Assembly (NCBI GenBank): GCA_005776395.1
Contig: SXPJ01000085.1
Location: forward strand, 1-33,383
DNA: 33,383 nt
Reading direction: 5' to 3'
Source: Bdellovibrionales bacterium
GTDB lineage: Bacteria > Bdellovibrionota > FAC87 > UBA2466
Numbering within the stretch: the first letter of the stretch is position 1; the number at the start of each line of letters is the position of its first letter. The notes below the pieces were generated by a model. It did not search any database. It saw only the letters and a program-made list of their open reading frames with translations, and was not told the origin of the DNA. This document shows positions 24,127 to 31,890 of this stretch, piece by piece. Both the position numbers and the translations under genes were made by a program.

Positions 24127-25203
24127 CTATCTTAACTTTAATGTTGCTAGTCCCAGCATAGCCAGTACTAGCGAAATAATCCAAAATCTCACAGTAATTT
24201 GGGGCTCAGCCCATCCCGACAATTCAAAATGGTGATGAATAGGGGCCATCCTAAAAACTCTCTTACGAGTCGTTTTGAAGGAAATTCGCTGGGTGATCAC
24301 CGAAACGGCTTCAAGCACAAAGATTCCGCCTACAATAGCCAAGACAAATTCATTTTTAGTAATAACTGCAATAGTTCCTAAAGCAGCCCCAAGTGCTAAG
24401 GCCCCCACATCGCCCATGAAAACTTGAGCAGGATAGGTGTTAAACCAAAGAAATCCCATACCACTACAAACAATAGCAGCACAAAGGATTGAAAGTTCAC
24501 CCGCCTCTTTAACAAAGGGAATATAAAGATACTCAGCTAATTTCATGTGGCCAGCAAGATAGGATAAGATGCCAAAAGTTAAAGCCGTTGTAATGATAGG
24601 GCCTATGGCAAGACCATCTAAGCCATCCGTAAGATTAACGGCATTTGAAGAGCCGACAATTACAAACCAAGCCAAAATAAAATAGATCCAAGAAATTTGT
24701 GGAGTTACGGTTCGAAAGAAAGGAACATTTAAATTGGTATCAACTTTAAGAATTCCAAAAATCACATAGATAGTAATTAGAGTCACCAGAGTCTGTAGCG
24801 TCATTTTCGCCCGTTCAGATAGCCCTTTTGAATTCTTTTCAGTAATCTTCTTAAAGTCATCCAATCCACCGATGAAACCAAAAGCTAACATCACCCCTAA
24901 AACTAGCCAGACATATTTATTGGTAAGATCGGCCCACAAAAGGGTTGAAATAGTCACACTCAACAAAATGAGAATGCCTCCCATAGTAGGAGTCCCCGAT
25001 TTCTTTAAATGGCTCTGGGGCCCATCGGTTCGAATCGTCTGACCATATTGTTTATGACTTAAAATTTTTATGAAATGCGGCCCTAAAAATAAACTCAAAA
25101 TAAAAGCCGTTAAACCTGCACCTAGAGCCCGGAATGTGATGTATTTAAAAACATAAAATGCATGGAACGACCCATGCCATGGATATAGCAATTGATATAA
25201 CAA
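24127..25203 (-). CDS. mraY: Phospho-N-acetylmuramoyl-pentapeptide transferase
   Basis: The polytopic membrane enzyme moves phospho-MurNAc-pentapeptide to undecaprenyl phosphate, making lipid I. Motifs seen are SHLKKSGTPTMGGILIL, FIGGLDDFKKI, NAVNLTDGLDGLAIGP, FMGDVGALALGA and APIHHHFELSGW. The frame is open to an ATG at 25242, but family members begin close to M-L-Y-x-L-L-Y-P. Here a TTG at 25203 begins exactly LYQLLYPWHGSF-type sequence, with GGGAG six bases upstream. I therefore choose TTG, giving 358 residues. The extension before it (PLIFINHTREK) is not family-like. Confidence 0.9.
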   Translation of the reverse strand: MLYQLLYPWHGSFHAFYVFKYITFRALGAGLTAFILSLFLGPHFIKILSHKQYGQTIRTDGPQSHLKKSGTPTMGGILILLSVTISTLLWADLTNKYVWLVLGVMLAFGFIGGLDDFKKITEKNSKGLSERAKMTLQTLVTLITIYVIFGILKVDTNLNVPFFRTVTPQISWIYFILAWFVIVGSSNAVNLTDGLDGLAIGPIITTALTFGILSYLAGHMKLAEYLYIPFVKEAGELSILCAAIVCSGMGFLWFNTYPAQVFMGDVGALALGAALGTIAVITKNEFVLAIVGGIFVLEAVSVITQRISFKTTRKRVFRMAPIHHHFELSGWAEPQITVRFWIISLVLAMLGLATLKLR

Positions 25204-25363
25204 ACTCTTCTCCCGCGTGTGGTTTATAAAAATAAGGGGCAACGAGCAAGAAAAAACTTATAAACCAATGAATATATTGCATTATTTTATTTAAAATACC
25301 AGGCCATTTTGGTGATTAACCGCGTAAAAACAGAGCTATATAGGGAATGGGCTTGAATAAAAC

Positions 25364-26779
25364 CTATTTTAAGTCCTGGAGAAGCAAGTCAAGTTTGACC
25401 CCTCGAGAGCCTTTTAGAAAGAGAAGATCCCCAGAACGAGTGAGTCCTGGAACCTGTTCTATAGCCTCTTCGACCGAAGAGAGGTGAATCGCTGTAACTT
25501 GAGGGCATTGAGTTTTTACTTTGTCAGAAATTTTGCTAGAGTTTCCCTGAACAGTAACTAGGCAAATGGAAGGGTTCTCTTTCTTAATCCAGTCCACCAA
25601 AAAATCCCCCACCTGCTCATGAAGTGAATCTGAATAGGCCCCTAATTCTCTCATCTCTCCTAGGACTAATATTTTTCTTCGATGAGAAGTCATCTTTTTT
25701 AGCGATTGTAAGGATGAAATCAGAGCTTTGGGATTGGAGTTATAAGTTTCATCTATCAAAATTTTATCTTGTGATAAGTTAATGATCTCTCCTCGATGAG
25801 AGGCAGGTCGAATTTTAGAAAGTCTTTTTTTAATTTCAGGCAGAGGAACTCCTACCAAATGAACCATTGCTATCGCCGCAATAATATTTTGAGCGTGATG
25901 TTCACCAAATATGGGAAGCAAAGCTTCTAGGGTTTCACTATTCAACTTTATTTTTAAGTTCAGAAATCCTGTCTTAGGATCCATGAACCCACTTTCCAAA
26001 AATACGTCGGCTGTTTTTTCTTTTTGAGAATAGGTTTTCAAAAAAAAATCTTGTTTAGTCTCATGATGGAAAGAACTCTTGTAAGCTTCCATGACCCAAA
26101 GATCATCAGCATTTAAAGCTAAACCTCGGCTGTGGATATCTTTAGCCAAAAATTCAAACATCTCTTTTTTAGCATGGTAGATCCCTTTTTGATCTCCTAA
26201 TTTACCGATATGGGCATCACCTATATTGGTAATCATTCCATATTGAGGTCGAAACCGATGACATAGCTCTGCAATCTCACCTAAATTATTCATGCCCATT
26301 TCAAGAACTAGATTTTGCGTACTATCCTCAACTAAACAAAGAGTTCGTGAAACCCCCATTAAATTATTAAAACTAGCTGGGGAACTCACAGTATGCTCAC
26401 CTAAAAGAACAGCCACCATATCTTTGGTTGATGACTTTCCTGCGCTTCCGGTGATGCCAATGACAGGCCCTTTGAATATATTTCTTAAACTCTCACCTAT
26501 AGTTATTAAAGCCTTGAGTGAGTCTTTGACCTGAATTTTTGGAACACTGATCCCCTCAGTGGACTCACAAATAACTCCTCTAGCGCCAGCTTTAACCGCC
26601 TCCTCAAGAAAAATATTTCCATCAAAAGACTCCCCTTTTAGAGCCAGATAGACATCTCCTGGCTTTAAGGTTCGTGTGTCTGTTGAAATTTGAACTACAG
26701 GGAACTTGGCATCCCCTACTGAGTTCAGCTCACCCTGGATCCAATCAGCTAATTTTTCGAATGTTATCGAGGAGTACAT
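25364..26779 (-). CDS. murF: UDP-MurNAc-tripeptide:D-alanyl-D-alanine ligase
   Basis: The 471-residue Mur ligase adds D-Ala-D-Ala to the UDP-MurNAc-tripeptide. The P-loop GITGSAGKSSTKD, near residue 110, has SST where many family members have TTT or TTK. Later marks are LVLEMGMNNLGEIAEL, TNIGDAHIGKLGD, LIDETYNSNPKALISSL and VLGEMRELGAYS. All three domains are full length. The ATG has no clear ribosome binding site and lies 13 bases after the murE stop. A 160-base gap with no recognisable structure separates it from mraY. Confidence 0.95.
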   Translation of the reverse strand: MYSSITFEKLADWIQGELNSVGDAKFPVVQISTDTRTLKPGDVYLALKGESFDGNIFLEEAVKAGARGVICESTEGISVPKIQVKDSLKALITIGESLRNIFKGPVIGITGSAGKSSTKDMVAVLLGEHTVSSPASFNNLMGVSRTLCLVEDSTQNLVLEMGMNNLGEIAELCHRFRPQYGMITNIGDAHIGKLGDQKGIYHAKKEMFEFLAKDIHSRGLALNADDLWVMEAYKSSFHHETKQDFFLKTYSQKEKTADVFLESGFMDPKTGFLNLKIKLNSETLEALLPIFGEHHAQNIIAAIAMVHLVGVPLPEIKKRLSKIRPASHRGEIINLSQDKILIDETYNSNPKALISSLQSLKKMTSHRRKILVLGEMRELGAYSDSLHEQVGDFLVDWIKKENPSICLVTVQGNSSKISDKVKTQCPQVTAIHLSSVEEAIEQVPGLTRSGDLLFLKGSRGVKLDLLLQDLK

Positions 26780-26792
26780 AATTTAAGTTAAT

Positions 26793-28265
26793 TTATAGAC
26801 TATAGTAATCTCGTACGACCTGAAGATCATCGAAATACTGCTTTTGTGTGCCTATGATTTGATAATTTTCGTGGCCTTTACCTGCAATTAGAACAATATC
26901 CTCAGGTCTCGCCAGTTTAAGAGCTAAATAGATAGCCTCTCTTCGATTAACTTCGCGATGGTAGACAGTCTTCTGTCGATCAATACCAGATTCCATATCG
27001 TTAAGTATCGCTTCAGGATCTTCGGTTCTAGGATTATCTGAAGTAGAAATCGTTATTTCGCTGTAACTAGACGCTACTTTAGCCATTTTGGGGCGTTTCG
27101 TTTTATCTCTATCTCCGCCACACCCAAAAACGGTAATAATTTTGCCACCTGAATCCCCTCGCAACTTACAAAGCGCTGACAATACATTTTCTAAGGCATC
27201 GTCTGAATGAGCATAATCTACAAAAATGTTGGGATAATAGTCTCCTGAAACGGCTCGTGATAACCTTCCCGGAGCTCCATTAGCCTTTTGTAAAGCTGTA
27301 ACTGCTAATGATAGATCCTGGTTTAACCCCTCCACGACACCCAAAGCGCCAAGAATATTCATTAGATTATGAGCTCCAATAAGAGGAGAGGCTAAGTCCA
27401 TAACTCCATGAGGCGTTTTAATTTTTGCAGTAGTTCCACTCTTCTTGAAATTCGATTCAAGGACGTAAAAATCGGCCTTGTCTTGCGATAAAGAAAAAGT
27501 GATCTTATTTGAAGCTTGTGAGGTTTTAAGAACTTTTTGAGCTTGAGAATCATCTATATTAACCACTACGCAAGCAATAGAATAATCACGAAACAACTTA
27601 AGCTTAGCTTCAAAATAATGATCCATCGTTTGATGGTAATCTAAATGATCCTGAGTAAAATTCGTAAATACGGCAACTTTAAAATCAGCCCCTTGAGTTC
27701 GGGCTTGATCTAATGCAATAGACGAAACCTCCATGGCGCAAACTTCAACTCTTCGCTGCAACATGCGATGAAATAAAGCCTGAAGCTCGATGGGACCTGG
27801 GGTCGTTAAATTAGAATCCAAAGTTTCCTGAGCAATCTTATTTTTAACGGTGCCAATGAGTCCAGTTACCAAACCCATTTCAGTCCAGATCTGATCCAAT
27901 AAAAAGGCCGTGGTGGTTTTTCCATTAGTTCCAGTAACTCCAACTAAATTGAATTTTTCAGTTGGACCTCCCCAGAATCTAGATGCGATCTTACCTACAA
28001 GATCCCGGGTCGATACCACTTTAATTAATTGACCCTCAATACATTCATTATAATTCTTTTCAACTACTGCAAGGGCTCCTCGGCCTAAAACAGATGAAAC
28101 AAACTGATGGCCATCCGATTGGGTACCTTTCACCGCAATAAACAGACTTCCCGATTTAGCTAATCTAGAATCTTGCACAACTTCAGAAATGTTAGATTCT
28201 AAATTAACTCGAGTTTCTACGATTTCAGATGGATATAAAAGTTCTTTAAGAGTTTTCACGATCAA
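26793..28265 (-). CDS. murE: UDP-MurNAc-L-Ala-D-Glu:meso-diaminopimelate ligase
   Basis: The 490-residue Mur ligase adds the third stem residue. ISTSDNPRTEDPEAIL, near residue 408, holds the DNPR motif that marks specificity for meso-diaminopimelate, so the wall is probably of the ordinary Gram-negative type. The P-loop is GVTGTNGKTTTAFLL near residue 112, and the carbamylated-lysine region and NFTQDHLDYH are present. The first start is TTG at 28265 and a GTG follows at 28259. Neither has a good ribosome binding site. The upstream gap to ftsI is filled by a transposed element, which probably displaced it from its original upstream context. Confidence 0.94.
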   Translation of the reverse strand: MIVKTLKELLYPSEIVETRVNLESNISEVVQDSRLAKSGSLFIAVKGTQSDGHQFVSSVLGRGALAVVEKNYNECIEGQLIKVVSTRDLVGKIASRFWGGPTEKFNLVGVTGTNGKTTTAFLLDQIWTEMGLVTGLIGTVKNKIAQETLDSNLTTPGPIELQALFHRMLQRRVEVCAMEVSSIALDQARTQGADFKVAVFTNFTQDHLDYHQTMDHYFEAKLKLFRDYSIACVVVNIDDSQAQKVLKTSQASNKITFSLSQDKADFYVLESNFKKSGTTAKIKTPHGVMDLASPLIGAHNLMNILGALGVVEGLNQDLSLAVTALQKANGAPGRLSRAVSGDYYPNIFVDYAHSDDALENVLSALCKLRGDSGGKIITVFGCGGDRDKTKRPKMAKVASSYSEITISTSDNPRTEDPEAILNDMESGIDRQKTVYHREVNRREAIYLALKLARPEDIVLIAGKGHENYQIIGTQKQYFDDLQVVRDYYSL

Positions 28266-28297
28266 ATTAGAGATACAAGGAGTTTTCGAATCTGTCT

Positions 28298-28306
28298 ACT
28301 TAGGAT
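28298..28306. repeat. Target site duplication, left copy
   Basis: ACTTAGGAT directly abuts the left terminus of the element at 28307 and is repeated exactly at 28537-28545. Confidence 0.85.
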
Positions 28307-28536
28307 CAACAGTTCTCAGTGAGTCACAGCGCATGATAAAAAGTGAAGTCATTCAAGAATTTGGATATGAAAGTGGAGCGTACAGCGACTGTCCTTGGAG
28401 CCGGTAGCCCCACTTTCATATCCAAATTCTTGAATGAGCCATCATAAAATTACCCCAATGGCACACCGAGACTTTGCGAAAAGGTTTTTCTAGTGCTCTT
28501 CAATTAACCTCAGAATTTATTCGCCGAGAACTGCTG
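28307..28536. mobile_element. 230-bp miniature inverted-repeat transposable element between ftsI and murE
   Basis: The ends, CAACAGTTCTCAGTGA (28307-28322) and the reverse complement of 28521-28536 (CAGCAGTTCTCGGCGA), agree at 13 of 16 bases. Exact 9-bp direct repeats ACTTAGGAT flank it (28298-28306 and 28537-28545), the expected mark of transposition. It encodes no transposase; the longest frames are short and unlike any known protein. It carries a perfect 28-bp palindrome. The left 70 bases are closely related to the short copy at 10639-10729. It lies inside the cell-wall operon and starts one codon from the ftsI stop, so it is transcribed with these genes. Removing it and one duplication leaves an ftsI-murE gap of about 40 bases. 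Confidence 0.88.
28349..28437. repeat. Perfect 28-bp palindrome with 33-base loop inside the element
   Basis: Bases 28349-28376 are the exact reverse complement of 28410-28437, including GGATATGAAAGTGG and its partner. In the ftsI-to-murE transcript this makes a very stable hairpin. On that strand a T5 tract (CACTTTTTATC) follows within about a dozen bases, so partial termination or RNA processing is possible. Confidence 0.9.
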
Positions 28537-28545
28537 ACTTAGGAT
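28537..28545. repeat. Target site duplication, right copy
   Basis: ACTTAGGAT abuts the right terminus at 28536 and matches 28298-28306. Its last base is also the last base of the ftsI stop codon TAA. Confidence 0.85.
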
Positions 28546-30491
28546 TAGCTATTAGGAGAAAAATAGAGACTCACTTCGCTTCGCGGAGATATGATGGTTC
28601 CTGATTCTGGATACTGTTTATCCACAAAACCCTCGCCTGCCATTTTAACCGAGTTAACGTGTTCACCCATCACTCTTAGAGCCTCTCTCATGCTGAGCCC
28701 TTTTAAGTTAGGCATGTACCACACTCCATCAGCAGCCACCCTAATTTCAGGCATTGGAATCAGTTCTGGCATTACTTTATTTTGGGGTAACTGAACTAGA
28801 TTTTTAACAACTGCTGTTCTGGGAACTCGATCCATAATTTGAATCGATCTCTCAGCAATTCTTTTAAAAACAGGAGCTGCAGTCATCCCTCCATAATACG
28901 GAGTCCTAGGTTCATCAATCATAACCCCAATAAGTAACTCTGGTTTATCGGCTGGAAGAAATCCAATAAACGATGAAAGATACTTTTTACTATCATAACC
29001 TTTTCCTGGTTCATATTTCTGTGCAGTACCCGTTTTTCCCGCAACTTTAATCCCCTCGATTCTAGCCTTAGTTCCAGTTGCTTTATCCCCTTCTGTCACA
29101 GAAACCAATACATCTCTCATGGCTTTTACTGTGCCGGAACTTAAGATTTTTCTTGCAGTAGTATTTTGCAATCCAGGAATCTCAACTTCGCTCAACATAA
29201 TTTTAGGACGAACCCAGTAACCGTCATTTGCAAACGGCGCATAGGCCATCACCATTTGAAGAGGAGTAAATGATATACCTTGACCAAAACCCACTGTAGC
29301 TTGATAGAAAGTTTTCCAAACTTCATCACTTTTAAGAACTGAAAAGATCTCACCCGGAAGAGAGATCTCTGTTTTTTTTGTTAAGTTAAACTTCTCCAAA
29401 GTTCGCTTTATTCGTTGAACACCTAAAGTTAGAGCTACCTTTGCGGCACCTGCATTACTTGAGTGTTGAATAACTTCAGCTAAAGAGATCTTCCCAAACT
29501 TATGATTATCCTCAGCCTCATGAATAACCATGTTTCCAATTTTCAAATGCCCCATTTCACAATCGACCTTAGACTGAGCATTGAGCAATCCCGATTCTAT
29601 CGCCTCTGCAGCAAAAATCGGCTTTAGAGTAGAGCCAGGCTCATACAAATAAGAGGTCCAAAGATTGGTTGCATGGGCCGCGGCAGACTGATTGGGATGA
29701 TTTGAATCCAAAAGAGGCCTCTGCCCCATGGCAATAATTTCACCCGTTGCAGGATCAAGCACGATAGCCATAATATTTTTTCCGCCGTGTAATGCCTCGG
29801 CCTTCTCAAGCTCTTCATCAACCACATGTTGGATTCTTCGATCTAATGTCAACCGAACTCCATCTTTAGAATTCAAACTTTCTCCGTAATTTTTTTCCAG
29901 ATAACTTAAATTTCCCTTACCATCTCGAGGAATTGCCATCTTGCTTGGAGCATCGATTAACTGACTATTGAGAAAAAGTTCAATTCCAGCGATTCCATTA
30001 CCATCGATATCTGTAAATCCAAGCGTTTGAGCAGCTAATGTTGAATTTGGATAGAAACGATGATTTTCGGGCTCCACAAAAACCCCATGAAGCTTTAGTG
30101 CTATTAGTTTAGTTGCTAACTCTTCCGTTAGTTGACGATGAATCCAAACGAAGTTTTTCTTTTTATCAAGCTTTTGCAACCATTTCTGAGGAGTTCCCCC
30201 CAAAACTCGAGCCAATGAAATGGCTGTTTTTCGACGAGCTTTAATCATTTTAGGGTGAGCAAAAACAGAGACTGAGGGCATGCTAACTGCCAGCTCTTCC
30301 CCATTTCTATCCAGAAGCGGCTGTCGGTACTGAATCTTTTTATTTACTTTGTGATACTGACGCTGAGCTAAACCTTCAAGTCCGGAATCCTTCCAGAGCT
30401 GCAATTGAAAGAGACGAAGTCCAATTAAAATAAAAAAAGCCACAAAAGAAATATAAACAAAACCGAGACGAATCTTGATCCACTGGCCCAT
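28545..30491 (-). CDS. ftsI: Septal peptidoglycan transpeptidase FtsI (class B PBP) with PASTA domain
   Basis: The 648-residue protein cross-links peptidoglycan at the division site. It has one N-terminal membrane segment (about residues 9-27), a PBP dimerisation domain, and a transpeptidase domain with S-T-L-K near residue 284 (EPGSTLKPIFAA), S-S-N near 343 and K-T-G-T near 483 (VAGKTGTAQKYE). A PASTA domain at about 577-645 (MPNLKGLSMREALRVM onward) is absent from enterobacterial FtsI but known in FtsI/SpoVD-like proteins of other groups. The ATG at 30491 overlaps the ftsL stop as TGATG; a TTG one codon earlier is less likely. A transposed element begins just after the stop. Confidence 0.94.
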   Translation of the reverse strand: MGQWIKIRLGFVYISFVAFFILIGLRLFQLQLWKDSGLEGLAQRQYHKVNKKIQYRQPLLDRNGEELAVSMPSVSVFAHPKMIKARRKTAISLARVLGGTPQKWLQKLDKKKNFVWIHRQLTEELATKLIALKLHGVFVEPENHRFYPNSTLAAQTLGFTDIDGNGIAGIELFLNSQLIDAPSKMAIPRDGKGNLSYLEKNYGESLNSKDGVRLTLDRRIQHVVDEELEKAEALHGGKNIMAIVLDPATGEIIAMGQRPLLDSNHPNQSAAAHATNLWTSYLYEPGSTLKPIFAAEAIESGLLNAQSKVDCEMGHLKIGNMVIHEAEDNHKFGKISLAEVIQHSSNAGAAKVALTLGVQRIKRTLEKFNLTKKTEISLPGEIFSVLKSDEVWKTFYQATVGFGQGISFTPLQMVMAYAPFANDGYWVRPKIMLSEVEIPGLQNTTARKILSSGTVKAMRDVLVSVTEGDKATGTKARIEGIKVAGKTGTAQKYEPGKGYDSKKYLSSFIGFLPADKPELLIGVMIDEPRTPYYGGMTAAPVFKRIAERSIQIMDRVPRTAVVKNLVQLPQNKVMPELIPMPEIRVAADGVWYMPNLKGLSMREALRVMGEHVNSVKMAGEGFVDKQYPESGTIISPRSEVSLYFSPNS

Positions 30492-30790
30492 CAAAATTTC
30501 TTCCCTTCTAAATTCTGCGCTTGCAACCTTAAATTTTGCCCTAATTTGGGTGGCTCTAAACCCATCTGAGAAGCTAAGGATTCAAGCTTTTTCGGAGAGG
30601 TCAGTTTCAACCAACGAACCCTCAAAGCTTGAGTTTCCTGCTCTAATTGACGATATTGCCGTTCTTGTCCGACAAACTGATAGGTGGATTTGACCGTTAA
30701 GGCTCGAATCCAGACTAGAGTTATTGCCAAAACAAAAACTGACACCAAAAGAATGGTCAACTCCCGCTTGGGAGAATTAGTTTGATTCAT
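30491..30790 (-). CDS. ftsL: FtsL-like cell division protein
   Basis: The 99-residue bitopic protein has a short cytoplasmic tail, one membrane segment (about residues 12-32), and a periplasmic coiled coil rich in Gln, Glu and Leu (RQYRQLEQETQALRVRWLKL). It closes with LTSPKKLESLASQMGLEPP, the usual FtsL-type pattern before the C-terminus. FtsL sequences are poorly conserved, so the call depends on topology, length and position between rsmH and ftsI. Its stop overlaps the ftsI start by one base. The rsmH stop lies 54 bases upstream. Confidence 0.85.
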   Translation of the reverse strand: MNQTNSPKRELTILLVSVFVLAITLVWIRALTVKSTYQFVGQERQYRQLEQETQALRVRWLKLTSPKKLESLASQMGLEPPKLGQNLRLQAQNLEGKKF

Positions 30791-30844
30791 GGATTTTTAA
30801 TTTCAGGAGAGTTATTTAAAGATAACTTTATTTTACGTGTTTCT

Positions 30845-31747
30845 TTAAATTTTTTCAACGCACCTAAGTTTAGCACTACGCGCCCTAGGATTTTCCGATA
30901 GCTCTTCTTCAGACGGTTGAATGGGTTTTTTTGTGATGAGTTTTACCTTTTCTTTTTGTCGACACCGACAAATAGGCTCATCACAGGTACATCTTCCCGC
31001 AGCCTTCAAAAATATTTTTTTTATGACTCGGTCTTCCGTCGAATGAAACGTAATAACTACCAGTCTTCCACCAGGCTTTAAACGATCAATCAAGGCAGGA
31101 ATAGTTTGTTCCATTTCATCTTTTTCCTGATTTACCATCATGCGTAGAGCTGTAAATAAAGCCGTGGCAGGGTGAGACCTCCCAGGAATCTTAGGACCAG
31201 CAAGCTCCGCAAGCGCCACAGTATCGGTTAATCTTCCTTCATTAAATGCCTGAATAATTTTTCGTGCAAGTCGTCTTGATTCCCTGATTTCAGCATTGCG
31301 ATAAAGCTCATTTGCCAGCTCTTCGGCTGTAAGTTGGGCAAACCAGCTTGATAAGGGCTCCCCCACTCCTGGATTCATTCGCATATCTAGAGGGCCCGGT
31401 TTCATAAGGGAAAATCCCCGCTCAGCCTCTAAAAGCTGGCGAGTACTCACCCCCAAATCAACCAATATTCCATCAAAAAGAAGCTCTTCAGTCTGAGAAA
31501 TAAATTGGGAGAACGGCCCCTCCACCAATCTCAGTCTGGAATCATTACGGTATTTTCCATGCTCTAGGTACCTATCTAGTGTGCTTTTGTCCCTGTCATT
31601 TCCCACTAGAAGCGAAATGTCATACTCCAACAAAACATCTGAATGACCTGCCTCACCAAAGGTTAAATCGGCATAAATCCCACCCTTTATAACGGCAATA
31701 TTTTCAATTACTTCCATTAATAATACGGGTCGATGTAGCTTTTTCAT
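30845..31747 (-). CDS. rsmH: 16S rRNA (cytosine-1402-N4)-methyltransferase
   Basis: The 300-residue enzyme (also MraW) methylates C1402 in the decoding centre of 16S rRNA. It starts HRPVLLMEVIENIAV, then GGIYADLTFGEAGHSDVLLE as the SAM site, GILVDLGVSTRQLLEAERGFS, GPLDMRMNPG, ALFTALRMMVNQE, and GGRLVVITFHSTEDRVIKK, and it ends NPRARSAKLRCVEKI. The frame is open to 31834, but AGAGGG directly before the ATG at 31747 and the family start place initiation there. It is the first gene of the cluster; mraZ, which often precedes it, is replaced here by a divergent flagellin gene. Confidence 0.95.
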   Translation of the reverse strand: MKKLHRPVLLMEVIENIAVIKGGIYADLTFGEAGHSDVLLEYDISLLVGNDRDKSTLDRYLEHGKYRNDSRLRLVEGPFSQFISQTEELLFDGILVDLGVSTRQLLEAERGFSLMKPGPLDMRMNPGVGEPLSSWFAQLTAEELANELYRNAEIRESRRLARKIIQAFNEGRLTDTVALAELAGPKIPGRSHPATALFTALRMMVNQEKDEMEQTIPALIDRLKPGGRLVVITFHSTEDRVIKKIFLKAAGRCTCDEPICRCRQKEKVKLITKKPIQPSEEELSENPRARSAKLRCVEKI

Positions 31748-31779
31748 ATCCCTCTTTTTACGCGATGCGTATTTTTTCC

Positions 31780-31806
31780 TAAAGCCCCATAACGCAATAC
31801 CGATAA
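31780..31806 (+). promoter_or_regulatory. Sigma-28 (FliA) type promoter of the flagellin gene
   Basis: TAAAGCCC (31780-31787), an 11-base spacer and ACCGATAA (31799-31806) match the flagellar sigma-28 consensus TAAAGTTT-N11-GCCGATAA at 5 of 8 and 7 of 8 positions. Transcription would begin about 75 bases before the flagellin ATG. It overlaps the region upstream of rsmH, which is read in the opposite direction. Confidence 0.75.
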
Positions 31807-31890
31807 AGACACTGTGCAGCGTAACGCATTGCACTATTTAACCCATTTATCAAGTTCTTCCATAAAGGGGAAGGGCTAAAGGAGCTTACC

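Noticed and set aside
25204-25242. Upstream ATG start for mraY
   Set aside because: The TTG at 25203 has a well-spaced GGGAG and begins at the point where MraY proteins normally begin.
28189-28407. 72-codon plus-strand frame crossing the murE start and the repeat element
   Set aside because: It overlaps murE in antisense, has no ribosome binding site or family resemblance, and its related copy at 10.7 kb is interrupted by a stop after a few codons.
28349-28437. CRISPR-like repeat
   Set aside because: There are only two arms, in inverted orientation, with no spacer series. They form one palindrome inside a transposed element.
31748-31834. Longer rsmH start and its 29-residue extension
   Set aside because: The extension would cover the flagellin sigma-28 promoter and has no family match; AGAGGG precedes the ATG at 31747.
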